Source of the DNA: Azospirillum doebereinerae
GTDB taxonomy: Bacteria; Pseudomonadota; Alphaproteobacteria; Azospirillales; Azospirillaceae
Assembly: GCF_003989665.1 (NCBI RefSeq)
Contig: NZ_RZIJ01000004.1
Location: forward strand, 62,001-126,000
DNA length: 64,000 bases
Reading direction: 5' to 3'
The number at the start of each line of letters is the position of its first letter. The stretch's first letter is position 1. The notes below the pieces were generated by a model. It was not told the origin of the DNA and made no database searches. It was given only the letters and a program-made list of their open reading frames with translations. The position numbers and the translations under genes were made by a program. Below are positions 25,144-34,502 of this stretch, piece by piece.

Positions 25144-26736
25144 ATGGGACACAACATGTTGCGTATTCCCGCGTCGGCCGCCCCGTTGACCCACCGCCGG
25201 CCCGGCCGTGCGGCGCTGCGACGCTCGGTTGCGGCGACGGTGCTGGGAGTTCTGCTCGCCCTGCCCGCGCTGTCGCCGGACGCCACGGCCCAGACGCGGG
25301 GCCCAGACAAGAAACCAGTCCAGACCCAGACGGCGGCGAAGCCTTTCCCGCCGCCAGCCGAGAAGCCCGGTGCCAAGGCGGCCGGGCCGGCCCTGCAACT
25401 CGGCCTGTTCCCGCGCGAGAGCGACGCGTGGCTGGCCTGGGAGACGCTGCAACGCCGCCAGCCGGAGTTGACCAAGGGGCTGAACGCGGCCGTCTCGCGG
25501 CTCGACGGCAAGACCGAAGCCGGCGGCATGGTCCTGCGCGCGACGCTCGCCGAGGGGATTGACGCCCAGCGCCTGTGCCGTCGCATCGTCGGCGCCGGCT
25601 TCGGCTGCCTGATCATCGACACGCCACCCGCCACCACCGCCAAGGGTGACCCGGCCAAGCGCGAGACCGCCGCCCCGGCAGCCGCCGCAGCGGCGGTTCC
25701 GACGGCTCCTCCGGTGGCCCCCGCTCCAGCCGCCCCGGTCACCGTCGCGGCGGCGCCGCCGAGCGCGCCCGTGGCTCCGGTGGCGCAGACGGCGGTGACG
25801 GCCCCCGCCCCCGTCGCGGCGATGTCGGCCGTGTCGGCGCTGGCCCCCATCGGGTCGGCCGCCGCCGCGCCGGCCGTGCCGCCGCCGCTGTCCGCCGCCA
25901 ACGCGGTGGCGCCGGTCGACGGCTTGGTGATCTACACCGAGGAGGACGCCCGCACGATGGCGGACATCGAGCAGCACAGCCGCCGCAAGGGCCGCCTGCG
26001 CTCGGTGATGCCCAACGCGCGGCTCGACGTGATGCCGGCGACGCTGAAGCTGGAGAACTGGAACCTCTGCGCCCTGACCTTCGACGACGGTCCCCACCGC
26101 ACCGTGACCCGGCAGGTGCTGGACGTCCTGAACAAGGAGGGCGTGCGGGCGACCTATTTCCCGGTCGGCAAGATCGCCCAGAACTACGGCGACCTGATCC
26201 GCGACTTCGTCGCTGGCGGCCACGAGATCGGCAACCACAGCCTGACCCATTCCGATCTGCGCGCCATGGACGCCGAGGGGCAGCGCTACGAGATCGCCGA
26301 GACCAACCGCATCCTGCGGAGCTTCGGCGCCAACCCGGTGCTGTTCCGACCGCCCTACGGCCGTTACTCCAACGAGATGCTGAACGTCGCCCGCGAGGAG
26401 CGGATGGGTTCGGTGCTGTGGACGGTGGACACGCGCGACTGGAAGGTCCGCGACGCCGACAAGATCGTCCAGCACATCAAGACGGCCGGCGGCACCGGCA
26501 ACGTCTTCCTGATGCACTCCACCTACCCGACGACGGCGCTGGCCCTGCCCCGCGTGATCGCCGAGTTGCGCGCCAAGGGCTGCGAGTTCGTCACCCTGTC
26601 GGAATGGCTGGAGCGCCTGCAGACGCTGGCCCTGCCCAAGATCGTCAACGCCGGCATGCCGACGCCGTCCCCCATGCCCGTCTCCGCGACGGCAAATCTA
26701 ACCGCCGTTGTTCCGGCCTCCGTCACGCGGAACTGA
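25144..26736 (+). CDS. Exported divergent polysaccharide deacetylase (NodB-like)
   Basis: 530 residues. An N-terminal signal/anchor (about 25-50) is followed by an SPOR-like segment (about 80-160, LQLGLFPRESDAWLAWETL), a long Ala/Pro/Val linker (about 175-260), then a NodB deacetylase domain. All five NodB motifs are present: TFDDGP (Asp near 314), HxxxH in NHSLTHS, RPPYG, DTRDW and LMHS. It should remove N- or O-acetyl groups from a cell-wall or extracellular glycan. Start uncertain between ATG 25144 and ATG 25156. Confidence 0.9.
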   Translation: MGHNMLRIPASAAPLTHRRPGRAALRRSVAATVLGVLLALPALSPDATAQTRGPDKKPVQTQTAAKPFPPPAEKPGAKAAGPALQLGLFPRESDAWLAWETLQRRQPELTKGLNAAVSRLDGKTEAGGMVLRATLAEGIDAQRLCRRIVGAGFGCLIIDTPPATTAKGDPAKRETAAPAAAAAAVPTAPPVAPAPAAPVTVAAAPPSAPVAPVAQTAVTAPAPVAAMSAVSALAPIGSAAAAPAVPPPLSAANAVAPVDGLVIYTEEDARTMADIEQHSRRKGRLRSVMPNARLDVMPATLKLENWNLCALTFDDGPHRTVTRQVLDVLNKEGVRATYFPVGKIAQNYGDLIRDFVAGGHEIGNHSLTHSDLRAMDAEGQRYEIAETNRILRSFGANPVLFRPPYGRYSNEMLNVAREERMGSVLWTVDTRDWKVRDADKIVQHIKTAGGTGNVFLMHSTYPTTALALPRVIAELRAKGCEFVTLSEWLERLQTLALPKIVNAGMPTPSPMPVSATANLTAVVPASVTRN

Positions 26737-26749
26737 CCGCGCGGCGGGC

Positions 26750-27103
26750 TTATTTTCCGGCCTGCTGCGCGCGCAGTTGGGCGTATTTGCGGATCACGCC
26801 GTCCACCTCGGTCGGCAGGATGGTCCAGGTGCCGACCAGCTTGGACCCGGCGGTGTCGGCCACGGTGATGGTCGCGGTGAAGGTGAACTTCCCGGCAGGA
26901 TCGTCCACCCGCACGGTCACGCGGGCGTTCTGCCCGGCGATCAACGACCCGTCGAAGCTTTTGGTGACGAAGCCCTTGGTGGTGAGGGAAGCCAGCGGAA
27001 AGCTGCGGCCGTCGAACTCGACAATGCTGACCGGCATGCGCTGCGCGGGCTTGGACGGCTTCTTTTCGGGCACCGCGACCTTGAGAAAATCGAAAAGGCC
27101 CAT
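26750..27103 (-). CDS. Hypothetical protein, possible PilZ-like beta fold
   Basis: 117 residues, no signal peptide. It is rich in alternating beta-strand patterns (VTVRVDDPAGKFTFTATITVAD) and ends in a helix (EVDGVIRKYAQLRAQQ). The shape resembles degenerate PilZ-type barrels, but the RxxxR and N/DxSxxG c-di-GMP motifs are absent. No firm family assignment. Convergent with the deacetylase gene (13 bp between stops). Confidence 0.65.
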   Translation of the reverse strand: MGLFDFLKVAVPEKKPSKPAQRMPVSIVEFDGRSFPLASLTTKGFVTKSFDGSLIAGQNARVTVRVDDPAGKFTFTATITVADTAGSKLVGTWTILPTEVDGVIRKYAQLRAQQAGK

Positions 27104-27232
27104 TCATCCGCTCCAACGCTGCGCCATCGCCACGGCGCGACGCCGCAGGTTCGCGGATTAAACCCGCAAGCCGCCATGGGGAGCAACCGAAACCGGCCAA
27201 GCAATCGAATCAGCCGGGCAACCCAAACCGGC

Positions 27233-27565
27233 TCAGCCCAGGCGACGACGCTCCGGCGCCGGCCAGTCGGCGGACCACGCCCGCTGCGCGCGGCGCGCCC
27301 ACAGCACGGTGAAGGGAAGCAGCGTGACCAGAACCGCCGCCATCCCGACCAGCACCGACACGGCGCCCAGCGCATCGGCCACCGGCAGAAGCAGCGCCAG
27401 CTCCGTCAGCAGATGAAGAATCAAGGCCGTCGCCACCGTCGCCGCCAGCGCGGGCGCGACGAAGGAAGCGACTCGGCGTCGTTCGCCCACCGGCCGGGCC
27501 CGCATCCAGCGATTGCGGCCCGGCACGCCCACCATGCCGGCGACGTCCTGCATCGGCACCTCCAT
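27233..27565 (-). CDS. Small membrane protein of unknown function
   Basis: 110 residues with two hydrophobic segments (about 33-58 and 64-88) and a basic C-terminal tail (RRAQRAWSADW). ATG 27565 has GGAGG six bases upstream. A longer frame to 27598 lacks one. No family recognised. Confidence 0.6.
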   Translation of the reverse strand: MEVPMQDVAGMVGVPGRNRWMRARPVGERRRVASFVAPALAATVATALILHLLTELALLLPVADALGAVSVLVGMAAVLVTLLPFTVLWARRAQRAWSADWPAPERRRLG

Positions 27566-28046
27566 CAGGGCACCTCCGGCACGGCGGGGTCGCGGCACCG
27601 GAAAAAGCAGGGTGAACTATAGGCCCGTTTTGCGGATTGAACTAAAATCCAAACTGTTTAATCCATTGGGCGCAATCTCGCGCCAAAGGGCCTGCCACCA
27701 TAGGCATACCGCAGTGCGGCGAGACTCTCTCCACAGACTCTGTGGATAAGTGTGTTGAAAAGACCGTGGTATGTCCGATTCGCCACAGGGGATTCAAGGG
27801 TCAGGGGGTGTTTGCCTGTTTTCTAGGCAAACATATTAAGCCATTGATCTGCATGGAAAAACCACCTTTAGCCCTGCCCCGGCCACCCCAGACGTGTCAA
27901 TCGGATTCTGGACCACACCCCACAATGTGAAGATTCAGAGTCACACTGTGCCCTGTTGACAACTGTGGACGGAAGGCATTCCACCAACGGCCCAGTTTTT
28001 CCGGACCGTCGGCGGAAGGCTATGACGTTCGAATTGCCCCCTTCGT
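27566..28046. other. Gene-free island with DnaA-box pair, GANTC cluster and hairpin
   Basis: About 480 bp without a credible gene. It contains a perfect DnaA box TGTGGATAA (27741-27749) within an inverted pair TCCACAG-act-CTGTGGA (27730-27746). Seven GANTC sites fall within 220 bp, starting at 27723, 27736, 27777, 27791, 27904, 27932 and 27938. A perfect 8-bp hairpin GTTTGCCT / AGGCAAAC (27810-27832) is followed by an A/T-rich tract. It may be a cell-cycle control or replication-related region. Confidence 0.5.
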
Positions 28047-30086
28047 TTACGTCGGTTCGGTCTTCACCCAGCAGCGCAGAACCTCCGCCACGCTCCAAGC
28101 CTGCGAGATGCAGCCGCGCGGCTGGAACGGCGCCTCGGCGTCGAAGATCTCGCTGATGGTGCCGATGCCGGCCTCGTCCAGATGGGGCAGGAAGCCTTCC
28201 AGGAAGCCGCGCGCGCCCGCCTTGTCCTCCGGGTGCAGCTTCAGCCACGCGTCCACGAAGGGGCCGATCAGCCAGCCCCAGACGGTGCCCTGGTGATAGG
28301 CGGCGTCGCGGGCGCGCAGGTCGCCGAAATACTTGGCCTTGTAGTCCCGGCAGCCGGGCGCCAGGGAGCGCAGGCCGAGCGGCGTCAGCAGCCGGCTCCG
28401 CACCGTCTCCACTACCGGGTCCCAGCGCTCGCGGTCGAGCACCGGGTTGTCGAGCGACACCGCGAAGATCTGGTTGGGGCGGCAGGCCACGTCGTTGCCG
28501 TGCTCGCCGTCCACCACGTCGAACAAATGGCCGGCGGACGCGCACCAGAAGCGCTCGTTGAAGGACACCCGCGCCTGCTCCGCCATGCGGTCGAGCGGCT
28601 GCGCCTCGTCCTCGCGGCCCTCCTCGCGCAGCCAGCCGGCCATCAGGCGCAGGGCGTTGTACCACAGCGCGTTGATCTCCACCGCCTTGCCCCGGCGGGG
28701 CGTGACCACCCAGTCGTCGACCTTGGCGTCCATCCAGGTCAGCTGGTAGCCCTCCTGCCCCTGGCGCAGCAGCCCGTCCTTGGAATCGACGCCGATGCCG
28801 AAGCGGGTGCCGCGCCGGTGGTGCTCGATCACGTCCAGCAGCTTCGGGATCAGCAGCCGCAGCGTGTCGCGGTCGCCGGTGGCGCGCAGGTAGCGGTTCA
28901 GCGCGTGGAAGAACCACAGCGTCGCGTCGGCGGTGTGGTAAAGGCCCCGGTCCTTGCCGTCGGGGAACATGTTGGGGATCAGCCCGTCGCGGATGTAATG
29001 GGCGAAGGTGCGCAGGATCCAGCCGGCCTCGCTCTGGCGGCCGGTGGACAGCGTCAGCCCCTCCAGCGCGATCATGGTGTCGCGGCCCCAGTCGGTGAAC
29101 CAGTGATAGCCGGCGATCACCGTGCGCACCTCATCGCCCTCGGCGCGCGCGCGCATCTGGTCGGCGACGCGGCCGGCGGGCACGAACAGGAAGCTGTCGG
29201 CCGACAGCACCAGCTCCGCCATCGGGCCGTGGCGCAGGGCCGGGTGGGCGTTGGCGGCGATGCGGCGGCGCCGCTCCGCCTCGAAGCCCAACACGTCGGA
29301 CGGCGGCAGCGCCTCCAGCCGCCACCACTCCTCGGTCGCGGCGGCGAAGGTGATGCTCTGGCCGGCGGCGATCTCGCCGCTGAAATAGCCTGGCGTCCAC
29401 AGCGACCCGTGCGAGGTGTAGCCGCGCTCGGCCTCGACGCTGTAGAACACCTCGCGCCGGATGCCGCCGTCCAGCGTCATCGGAAAATCGGCACCCTCGA
29501 TGATCATGCGCAGCACCGGCAGGTCGGGACCGGCCGAGACCTCGTAGCGCTGCCCGGCGGCGGTCACCCGGTAGTCGCGGGCCAGCGGGTGGTCCACCGC
29601 CGATTCCAACGCGCGGAAGGCCAGCACCGGGCGCAGGCGGAGCTGCACCGGCTTTTCCGCCTCGATCACCCGGTAGGTGACGTGGACGATGTTCTGGCCG
29701 TGCGGCAGGACGATCTGCTTCTCGATCACCGCCCCGTCGGCGCGGAAGCGCCAGACCGGCAGCCCTTCCTCCATGCGGAATTCCAGCAGGGTGGCCGGCT
29801 TCTCCACGGCGCGCGGGTCGGGGCCGGGGTCGTGGCCGCTCAGCCAGTATTCGGAGCCGTCGGCCTCGACCACGATCTCGCTGAGCTGGCTCAGCATCAG
29901 CACGCGGCCGAGCGGCGCCGGGAGGGCGGCGACCAGCAGCCCGTGGTAGCGGCGCGTCACCGCCCCCGACACGGCGCCGGAGGCGTAGCCCCCCAGCCCG
30001 TTGGCGACCAGCCACTCGCGGGTCTGCGCGGCCTCGGGACCGGCGGTCAGGACGTCGCGCGACAGGGTACGAACGAAATCAGCCAT
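28047..30086 (-). CDS. Amylo-alpha-1,6-glucosidase (glycogen debranching enzyme family)
   Basis: 679 residues with the two-domain GDE layout. The N-terminal beta-rich GDE_N domain (about 1-290, TREWLVANGLGGYASG) precedes the catalytic (alpha/alpha)6 barrel. That part shows WFTDWGRDTMIALEGLTL, LYHTADATLWFFHAL, QLTWMDAKV, VEINALWYNALRL and YHQGTVWGWLIGPF, typical of this family. It hydrolyses alpha-1,6 branches in glycogen-like glucans in the cytoplasm. The start at 30086 (MADFVRT) has GGGAGC upstream. It lies 26 bp downstream of treZ, so probably co-transcribed and coupling glucan breakdown to trehalose release. Confidence 0.92.
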   Translation of the reverse strand: MADFVRTLSRDVLTAGPEAAQTREWLVANGLGGYASGAVSGAVTRRYHGLLVAALPAPLGRVLMLSQLSEIVVEADGSEYWLSGHDPGPDPRAVEKPATLLEFRMEEGLPVWRFRADGAVIEKQIVLPHGQNIVHVTYRVIEAEKPVQLRLRPVLAFRALESAVDHPLARDYRVTAAGQRYEVSAGPDLPVLRMIIEGADFPMTLDGGIRREVFYSVEAERGYTSHGSLWTPGYFSGEIAAGQSITFAAATEEWWRLEALPPSDVLGFEAERRRRIAANAHPALRHGPMAELVLSADSFLFVPAGRVADQMRARAEGDEVRTVIAGYHWFTDWGRDTMIALEGLTLSTGRQSEAGWILRTFAHYIRDGLIPNMFPDGKDRGLYHTADATLWFFHALNRYLRATGDRDTLRLLIPKLLDVIEHHRRGTRFGIGVDSKDGLLRQGQEGYQLTWMDAKVDDWVVTPRRGKAVEINALWYNALRLMAGWLREEGREDEAQPLDRMAEQARVSFNERFWCASAGHLFDVVDGEHGNDVACRPNQIFAVSLDNPVLDRERWDPVVETVRSRLLTPLGLRSLAPGCRDYKAKYFGDLRARDAAYHQGTVWGWLIGPFVDAWLKLHPEDKAGARGFLEGFLPHLDEAGIGTISEIFDAEAPFQPRGCISQAWSVAEVLRCWVKTEPT

Positions 30087-30112
30087 GATGCTCCCGCTTC
30101 GTTGTGGCGAGT

Positions 30113-32074
30113 TCAGGGGGTGGGGGTAGCCTGCACGACCGGCACCAGAACGAGAGCGGCGTGGCCCGGCAGACGCCAGGACCGATCCTCGCCCTCCAGC
30201 GGCGCCGCGCCGCAGCCGCCGTAATCCGGCGCCTCGCTGGACCACAGCAGCGACCAGCGCTTCCCCAACGGCGGCGCCAGCAGCGGCTCGGCCAGGACCC
30301 GGAGAATCAGGTCGCGACCGAGATTGACCAGCAACAGCCGGTCGCCCGCATCCTCACGGTCTTCGCTGCCCCCGAAGAAACGCAGGACGAAGGCCTCCTC
30401 CCCCAGAACCGCGCCGTCCAGCCCGCCGGGACGCTGGGCGGCGAAGGCCGGATCCTCCCGGCGCAGGCGCAGGAGGTCGCGGTGCAAGGCCCAGGTCTCG
30501 GCGTGGGCGGCGCGTTCGCCATGGTCGATCTTGGAGCGGCGGAAGCTCTCCTCGGCGGCGGGCGGCGCCAGCCGGGCCTGCATCTCCGGGCTGGACAGGC
30601 TGGGGAACTGGGTCAGGAACTCGGCGCGGCCCTTGGCGACCAAGGCGGCCAGCTCGGGCGTGTGGTCGGCGAAGTAAAGGAAGGGCGCGCTGGCAGCGAA
30701 CTCCTGGCCCTGGAACAGCATCGGCGTGCCGGGGCCGAGCAGCGTCAGCGCGGTCATCGCCCGCAGCCGCCCCGGCGAGGTCAGCGCGTGCAGGCGCAGG
30801 CCCCGGCCGGAGTTGGCGATCTGGTCGTGGTTCTGCAGGAAGGTGACGAAGGCCGGGCGCGGCACCCCGAAGGCCGGCATGCCCCGGTCCTGCTTCTGCC
30901 AGCCGTACCATTGGCCCTGGAAGAGGAAGCCGTGCTTCATCGCCGAGACGAACTCCTGCGGCGTGCCCCGGTAGTCGCTGTAATAGGCCTCGCTCCGCCC
31001 GGTCAGGGCGACCATGGCCGAGTGATGGAAGTCGTCGTTCCACAGCGCGTCCAGCCCGCAGCCGCCGTCCTCCACCGGCCGGACCAGGGAGGCGTGCTGC
31101 GGCTCGTTCTCCCCCACCAGCAGGGTGGCGCGGCGGCCGGCGGCCCTGCGCACGGCGCGGGAGATCTCGGCCATGATGTTCGGGGTGCCGCTGTCGAAGA
31201 TCTGCTGCGTGGCGTCGAGCCGCAGACCGTCGAGGCGGTACTCGTCGATCCAATAGGCCGCGTTGGCGATGAAGTACTCGCGCACCGGCCCGGAATCGGG
31301 GCCGTCGAAGTTGATCGCCTCGCCCCATTCGTTCTTGTAGCGGTCGGAGAAATAGCCCTCGGCGAAGCATTTCAGGTAATTGCCGTCCGGCCCGAAGTGG
31401 TTGTAGACGACGTCCAGGATCACCGCGAGGCCCAGCCCGTGCGCCGCGTCGACGAAGCGCCGCATCGCGTCCGGATCGCCGTAGAGCCGCGTCGGCGCGA
31501 AGAGGTTGACCCCGTCGTAGCCCCAGCCGAAGCGGCCGGGAAACTCGGACACCGGCATCAGCTCCAGCACCGTCACGCCCAGCTCGGCCAGCGCCGGCAG
31601 CTCGCGCAAGGCGGCGTCCCAGGTGCCTTCGGGCGTGAAGGTGCCGATGTGCATCTCGTAGACGACCTGACCGGCGATGGAGCGGCCGGACCAATCGCCG
31701 TCGGTCCAGGCGAAGCCCGCCGGATCGACCAGTTGCGAGGGGCCATGCGGCCCGTCCGGCTGGAAGCGCGAGGCCGGGTCGGGGTAGAGCGTGTCCTTGC
31801 CGTCCAGGCGGAAGCGGTACAGCCCGCCCACCGGCAATCCTGGAACCGGGCCGGCGAAATATCCGTCGCTTTCGGGATTCAGGGCGACGGCGCTTTCCTC
31901 CTCCCCGCCCTTCCCTTCCACGACCAGATCGACGCGCCTGGCCTTGGGCGCCCAGACGCGGGCGTGGACGGTACCACCGGGCAGAATTTCCACGCCGATG
32001 GGCCGGCGACGGATCGCCGGCCCCGATGTGGCGGAAGTCTCTCGAACGGGCGACGCGACGGGGGAGCGATCCAC
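30113..32074 (-). CDS. treZ: Malto-oligosyltrehalose trehalohydrolase
   Basis: GH13 enzyme that releases trehalose from maltooligosyl-trehalose. About 653 residues from GTG 32074. It has an N-terminal E-set/CBM48 domain (GVEILPGGTVHARVWAPKA) and the treZ hallmark DPASRFQPDGPHGPSQ. Catalytic motifs are DVVYNHFG, GLRLDATQ (nucleophile Asp), LVGENEP (acid/base Glu) and FLQNHDQI. GTG 32074 has AAGG upstream. A longer TTG-started frame to 32140 would add a low-complexity tail. The usual partner treY is not in this window, which is unusual because treY and treZ are generally neighbours. Confidence 0.9.
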   Translation of the reverse strand: MDRSPVASPVRETSATSGPAIRRRPIGVEILPGGTVHARVWAPKARRVDLVVEGKGGEEESAVALNPESDGYFAGPVPGLPVGGLYRFRLDGKDTLYPDPASRFQPDGPHGPSQLVDPAGFAWTDGDWSGRSIAGQVVYEMHIGTFTPEGTWDAALRELPALAELGVTVLELMPVSEFPGRFGWGYDGVNLFAPTRLYGDPDAMRRFVDAAHGLGLAVILDVVYNHFGPDGNYLKCFAEGYFSDRYKNEWGEAINFDGPDSGPVREYFIANAAYWIDEYRLDGLRLDATQQIFDSGTPNIMAEISRAVRRAAGRRATLLVGENEPQHASLVRPVEDGGCGLDALWNDDFHHSAMVALTGRSEAYYSDYRGTPQEFVSAMKHGFLFQGQWYGWQKQDRGMPAFGVPRPAFVTFLQNHDQIANSGRGLRLHALTSPGRLRAMTALTLLGPGTPMLFQGQEFAASAPFLYFADHTPELAALVAKGRAEFLTQFPSLSSPEMQARLAPPAAEESFRRSKIDHGERAAHAETWALHRDLLRLRREDPAFAAQRPGGLDGAVLGEEAFVLRFFGGSEDREDAGDRLLLVNLGRDLILRVLAEPLLAPPLGKRWSLLWSSEAPDYGGCGAAPLEGEDRSWRLPGHAALVLVPVVQATPTP

Positions 32075-32216
32075 GGGGGCTTGACCTTCGTTGGGGGGTG
32101 CCCGCCGATGGGAGAACGGCGCGTCACCGGTTCCCCACAACAGGCGCCAACCGCCGAAGGTCTCGCTTGTCCCGGAATCTCCTTATGATATCCGTCCGGT
32201 AGGCCAATCGGCCCGG

Positions 32217-33923
32217 TCAGGCGGCTCGGATGCGCGCGACGAAGCCGTCCAGTTCGCTGGTCAGGCGCTCGGCGTCGCGGCTCAGGCTGTCGGCGGCGGT
32301 CAGCACGTCGGACGAGGCGGCGCCGGCGTCCTCCGCCGCGCGGCTCACCCCGGTGATGTTGTTCGCCACCTCCTGGGTGCCCTGGGCGGCCTGCTGGACG
32401 TTGCGGCCGATCTCGCGGGTCGCGCCGGCCTGCTGCTCGACCGCCGTGGCGATCATGTTGGCGATGCCGTTGACCCGCACGATGGTCTGGCCGATGCCCC
32501 GGATCGCGCCCACCGCCCCGCCGGTCGCGGTCTGGATGCCCGACACCTGGGTGGCGATCTCCTCCGTCGCCTTGGCGGTCTGGCTGGCCAGCGCCTTGAC
32601 CTCGTTGGCGACCACGGCGAAGCCCTTGCCGGCCTCGCCGGCGCGGGCGGCCTCGATGGTGGCGTTCAGCGCCAGCAGGTTGGTCTGGGCGGCGATGTTC
32701 TGGATCAGGCTGACCACGTCGCCGATGCGCTGGGCGGCGGCGGCCAGCCCCTCCACCGTGCTGTTGGTCTGCTCGACCTCGTGGACCGCGTCCTGCGAGA
32801 TGCGCGAGGATTCCGACACCTGACGACTGATCTCGGTGATCGAGCAGCCCATCTGCTCCGAGGCGGCGGCGACCGTCTGCACGCTGGCCGAGGCCTGCTC
32901 GGTCGCGCTGGCGACGGCGGAGGATTGCCGGGCGGTCTCCTCGGCGGTCGCCGACAGCGATTCCGCGTTGGCCTGGAGCTGCGTCGCCGCCGCCGAGACG
33001 GTCTCGGCGATGCCCTTGATGCTCGCCTCGAACTCGTCGGCCAGCGTCTTCATCATATGGCGGCGTTCGATCTCGTTGCGGCGGGCGGTCTCGGCGGCGT
33101 CGGCCTCGAGCTGGCGGTTGCGCTCCAGGTTCTCCTTGAAAACGGTCATCGCGCCGGCGATGGCGCCGACCTCGTCCCCGCGCCCGGCGCCGTAGACCGC
33201 CACCGAGGACTCGCCCGACACCAGACGGCGCAGGCAGTCGACCGAGGCGGCCATCGGCTTGGCGATGGTGAAGCGGGCGATCGACCAGCCGGCCAGCCCG
33301 CCCCCCAGCACCCCCAGCCCCGCGACCATCAGCATCAGCCGGTAGGTGTCCTCGGCGGTGCGGTGGGCGGCGGCGGTCACCTCGTCGCTGAAGCTGTCGG
33401 CCTTGTCGGTGTAGGCGCGCATCACCTTCACCAGCTCGTTGGCGAGCAGCCGGCTGCGCATCACCGCGTCGCGGATCGTCTTTTGGGCGTCGTTGTTCTC
33501 GGCCTGGGCGCCGAGTTGGCGGCTGACCCGCAGCGATTCCTCCAGCGCCGGGACATAGGCGTTGTAGGCGGTCTCCAGCGCCGCGATCTGCTGCATCTGG
33601 CCGGCGTCGGCGGTGGTCTTCAGCGTCGCCACGCGCTCGGCGATCTGCTTGCGCTGGTCGTCGATGACCTTCTGCACGTCGGCCACCTGCTCGGGCGAGG
33701 GATCGAGGGCGAGGCGGAACTCGTTGCGGCTGATCGACAGGATGTTCTGGCTGAGGCGGGCGCCGAGCACGGCCTCGCTTCCCGCCACGTTGATCTCCTC
33801 GGCGGCGTTGCCGAGCCGGTCGACGCCGCCCAGCCCGACCGCGCTGACCAGCGCGATCACCGCCGTGAAGACACCGATAAGAAGATAAAGCTTCTGCGCA
33901 ATAGACCAGTTGGTGATCGCCAT
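32217..33923 (-). CDS. Methyl-accepting chemotaxis protein, 4HB sensor type
   Basis: 568 residues. TM1 about 9-30, a periplasmic four-helix-bundle sensor (about 31-190), TM2 about 190-212, HAMP, then the signalling domain with the conserved hairpin [20 protein letters not shown]. It relays ligand or physical signals to CheA-CheW. There is no PilZ or PAS domain, in contrast to the receptor at 12.2-14.7 kb. The start at 33923 (MAITNWS) follows GGAGG. The C-terminus lacks an obvious CheR-docking pentapeptide. Ligand unknown. Confidence 0.93.
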   Translation of the reverse strand: MAITNWSIAQKLYLLIGVFTAVIALVSAVGLGGVDRLGNAAEEINVAGSEAVLGARLSQNILSISRNEFRLALDPSPEQVADVQKVIDDQRKQIAERVATLKTTADAGQMQQIAALETAYNAYVPALEESLRVSRQLGAQAENNDAQKTIRDAVMRSRLLANELVKVMRAYTDKADSFSDEVTAAAHRTAEDTYRLMLMVAGLGVLGGGLAGWSIARFTIAKPMAASVDCLRRLVSGESSVAVYGAGRGDEVGAIAGAMTVFKENLERNRQLEADAAETARRNEIERRHMMKTLADEFEASIKGIAETVSAAATQLQANAESLSATAEETARQSSAVASATEQASASVQTVAAASEQMGCSITEISRQVSESSRISQDAVHEVEQTNSTVEGLAAAAQRIGDVVSLIQNIAAQTNLLALNATIEAARAGEAGKGFAVVANEVKALASQTAKATEEIATQVSGIQTATGGAVGAIRGIGQTIVRVNGIANMIATAVEQQAGATREIGRNVQQAAQGTQEVANNITGVSRAAEDAGAASSDVLTAADSLSRDAERLTSELDGFVARIRAA

Positions 33924-34234
33924 GGAGGTCCTCCGCTGCATTCCAGCGTATGCAGTCGCATTCGGCCGAATTGTTCGGTTCTTCGGCCGGCCACGACAAG
34001 AATGGGTGGTGATGATTCGATCATTACCGCCAATTCTTTCGAAAGGATTACCCTCTTGCGTTGCGGCGTCCGAAAATTACGAGGGCCGGCAAGAAAAAAT
34101 ACCGCGAAAATGGAGATTGTTTCGGAGCATCCCTCCATTTTCCACGGCAAATCAGATCGTTAGAACAACCAATGGGACTCTATGACGCAGCCATTAGGGG
34201 AAACCCTATCGGGGCTGCACGCTCACACACCCGC
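33924..34234. other. Intergenic region with palindrome and terminator-like hairpin
   Basis: No gene. It contains a 12-bp palindrome ATTCGGCCGAAT (33960-33971) upstream of the chemoreceptor, a possible operator. It also holds an inverted repeat at 34107-34141 that fits the end of the minus-strand ADH operon. Confidence 0.45.
34107..34141 (-). terminator. Probable terminator of the SRPBCC-ADH operon
   Basis: Inverted repeat AAAATGGAG / CTCCATTTT with a 17-base loop. On the minus strand the stem ends in TTTT. The long loop makes it weaker than the other terminators here. Confidence 0.45.
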
Positions 34235-34489
34235 TCAGAACCGCTCGCCGAAGCTGTGGGCCGCCGCGTCGATCACCAGCGGGTGCGCCCTCAGCGCCTC
34301 GAGCGCCGCCTCGGCGCGGTCGTCGTTGACCTCCAGCGTCACGAACACGTCGGTGCGGTCGCCGTGCTCGGCGTCGCGCTCCTCGCGGGCGGTCTGGGCG
34401 ACGGCGCCGAAGCGGTCGCGCAAGGTTCCGACGATCTCGGCTTCGACGCCCTGGCCCTTCTCGGCGGGATAGGCGTAGATCAGATCCAT
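34235..34489 (-). CDS. Small hypothetical protein in ADH operon
   Basis: 84 residues, acidic, no signal or membrane segment. Its alternating strand/helix pattern (TDVFVTLEVNDDRAEAALEALRAHPLVIDAAAH) looks like a small ferredoxin-fold or ACT-like domain, but no family is recognised. It lies 13 bp downstream of the zinc ADH gene, so it is very likely co-transcribed. Confidence 0.65.
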   Translation of the reverse strand: MDLIYAYPAEKGQGVEAEIVGTLRDRFGAVAQTAREERDAEHGDRTDVFVTLEVNDDRAEAALEALRAHPLVIDAAAHSFGERF

Positions 34490-34502
34490 GGTTTCCCCTC
34501 CG

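Noticed and set aside
27742..27930. 62-codon plus-strand frame in the GANTC island
   Set aside because: GTG start with no ribosome site, overlaps the DnaA-box pair and hairpin, and has no similarity to known proteins.
32091..34163. 690-codon plus-strand frame antisense to the second chemoreceptor
   Set aside because: Shadow of the MCP signalling domain; low-complexity Gly/Leu/Asp composition.
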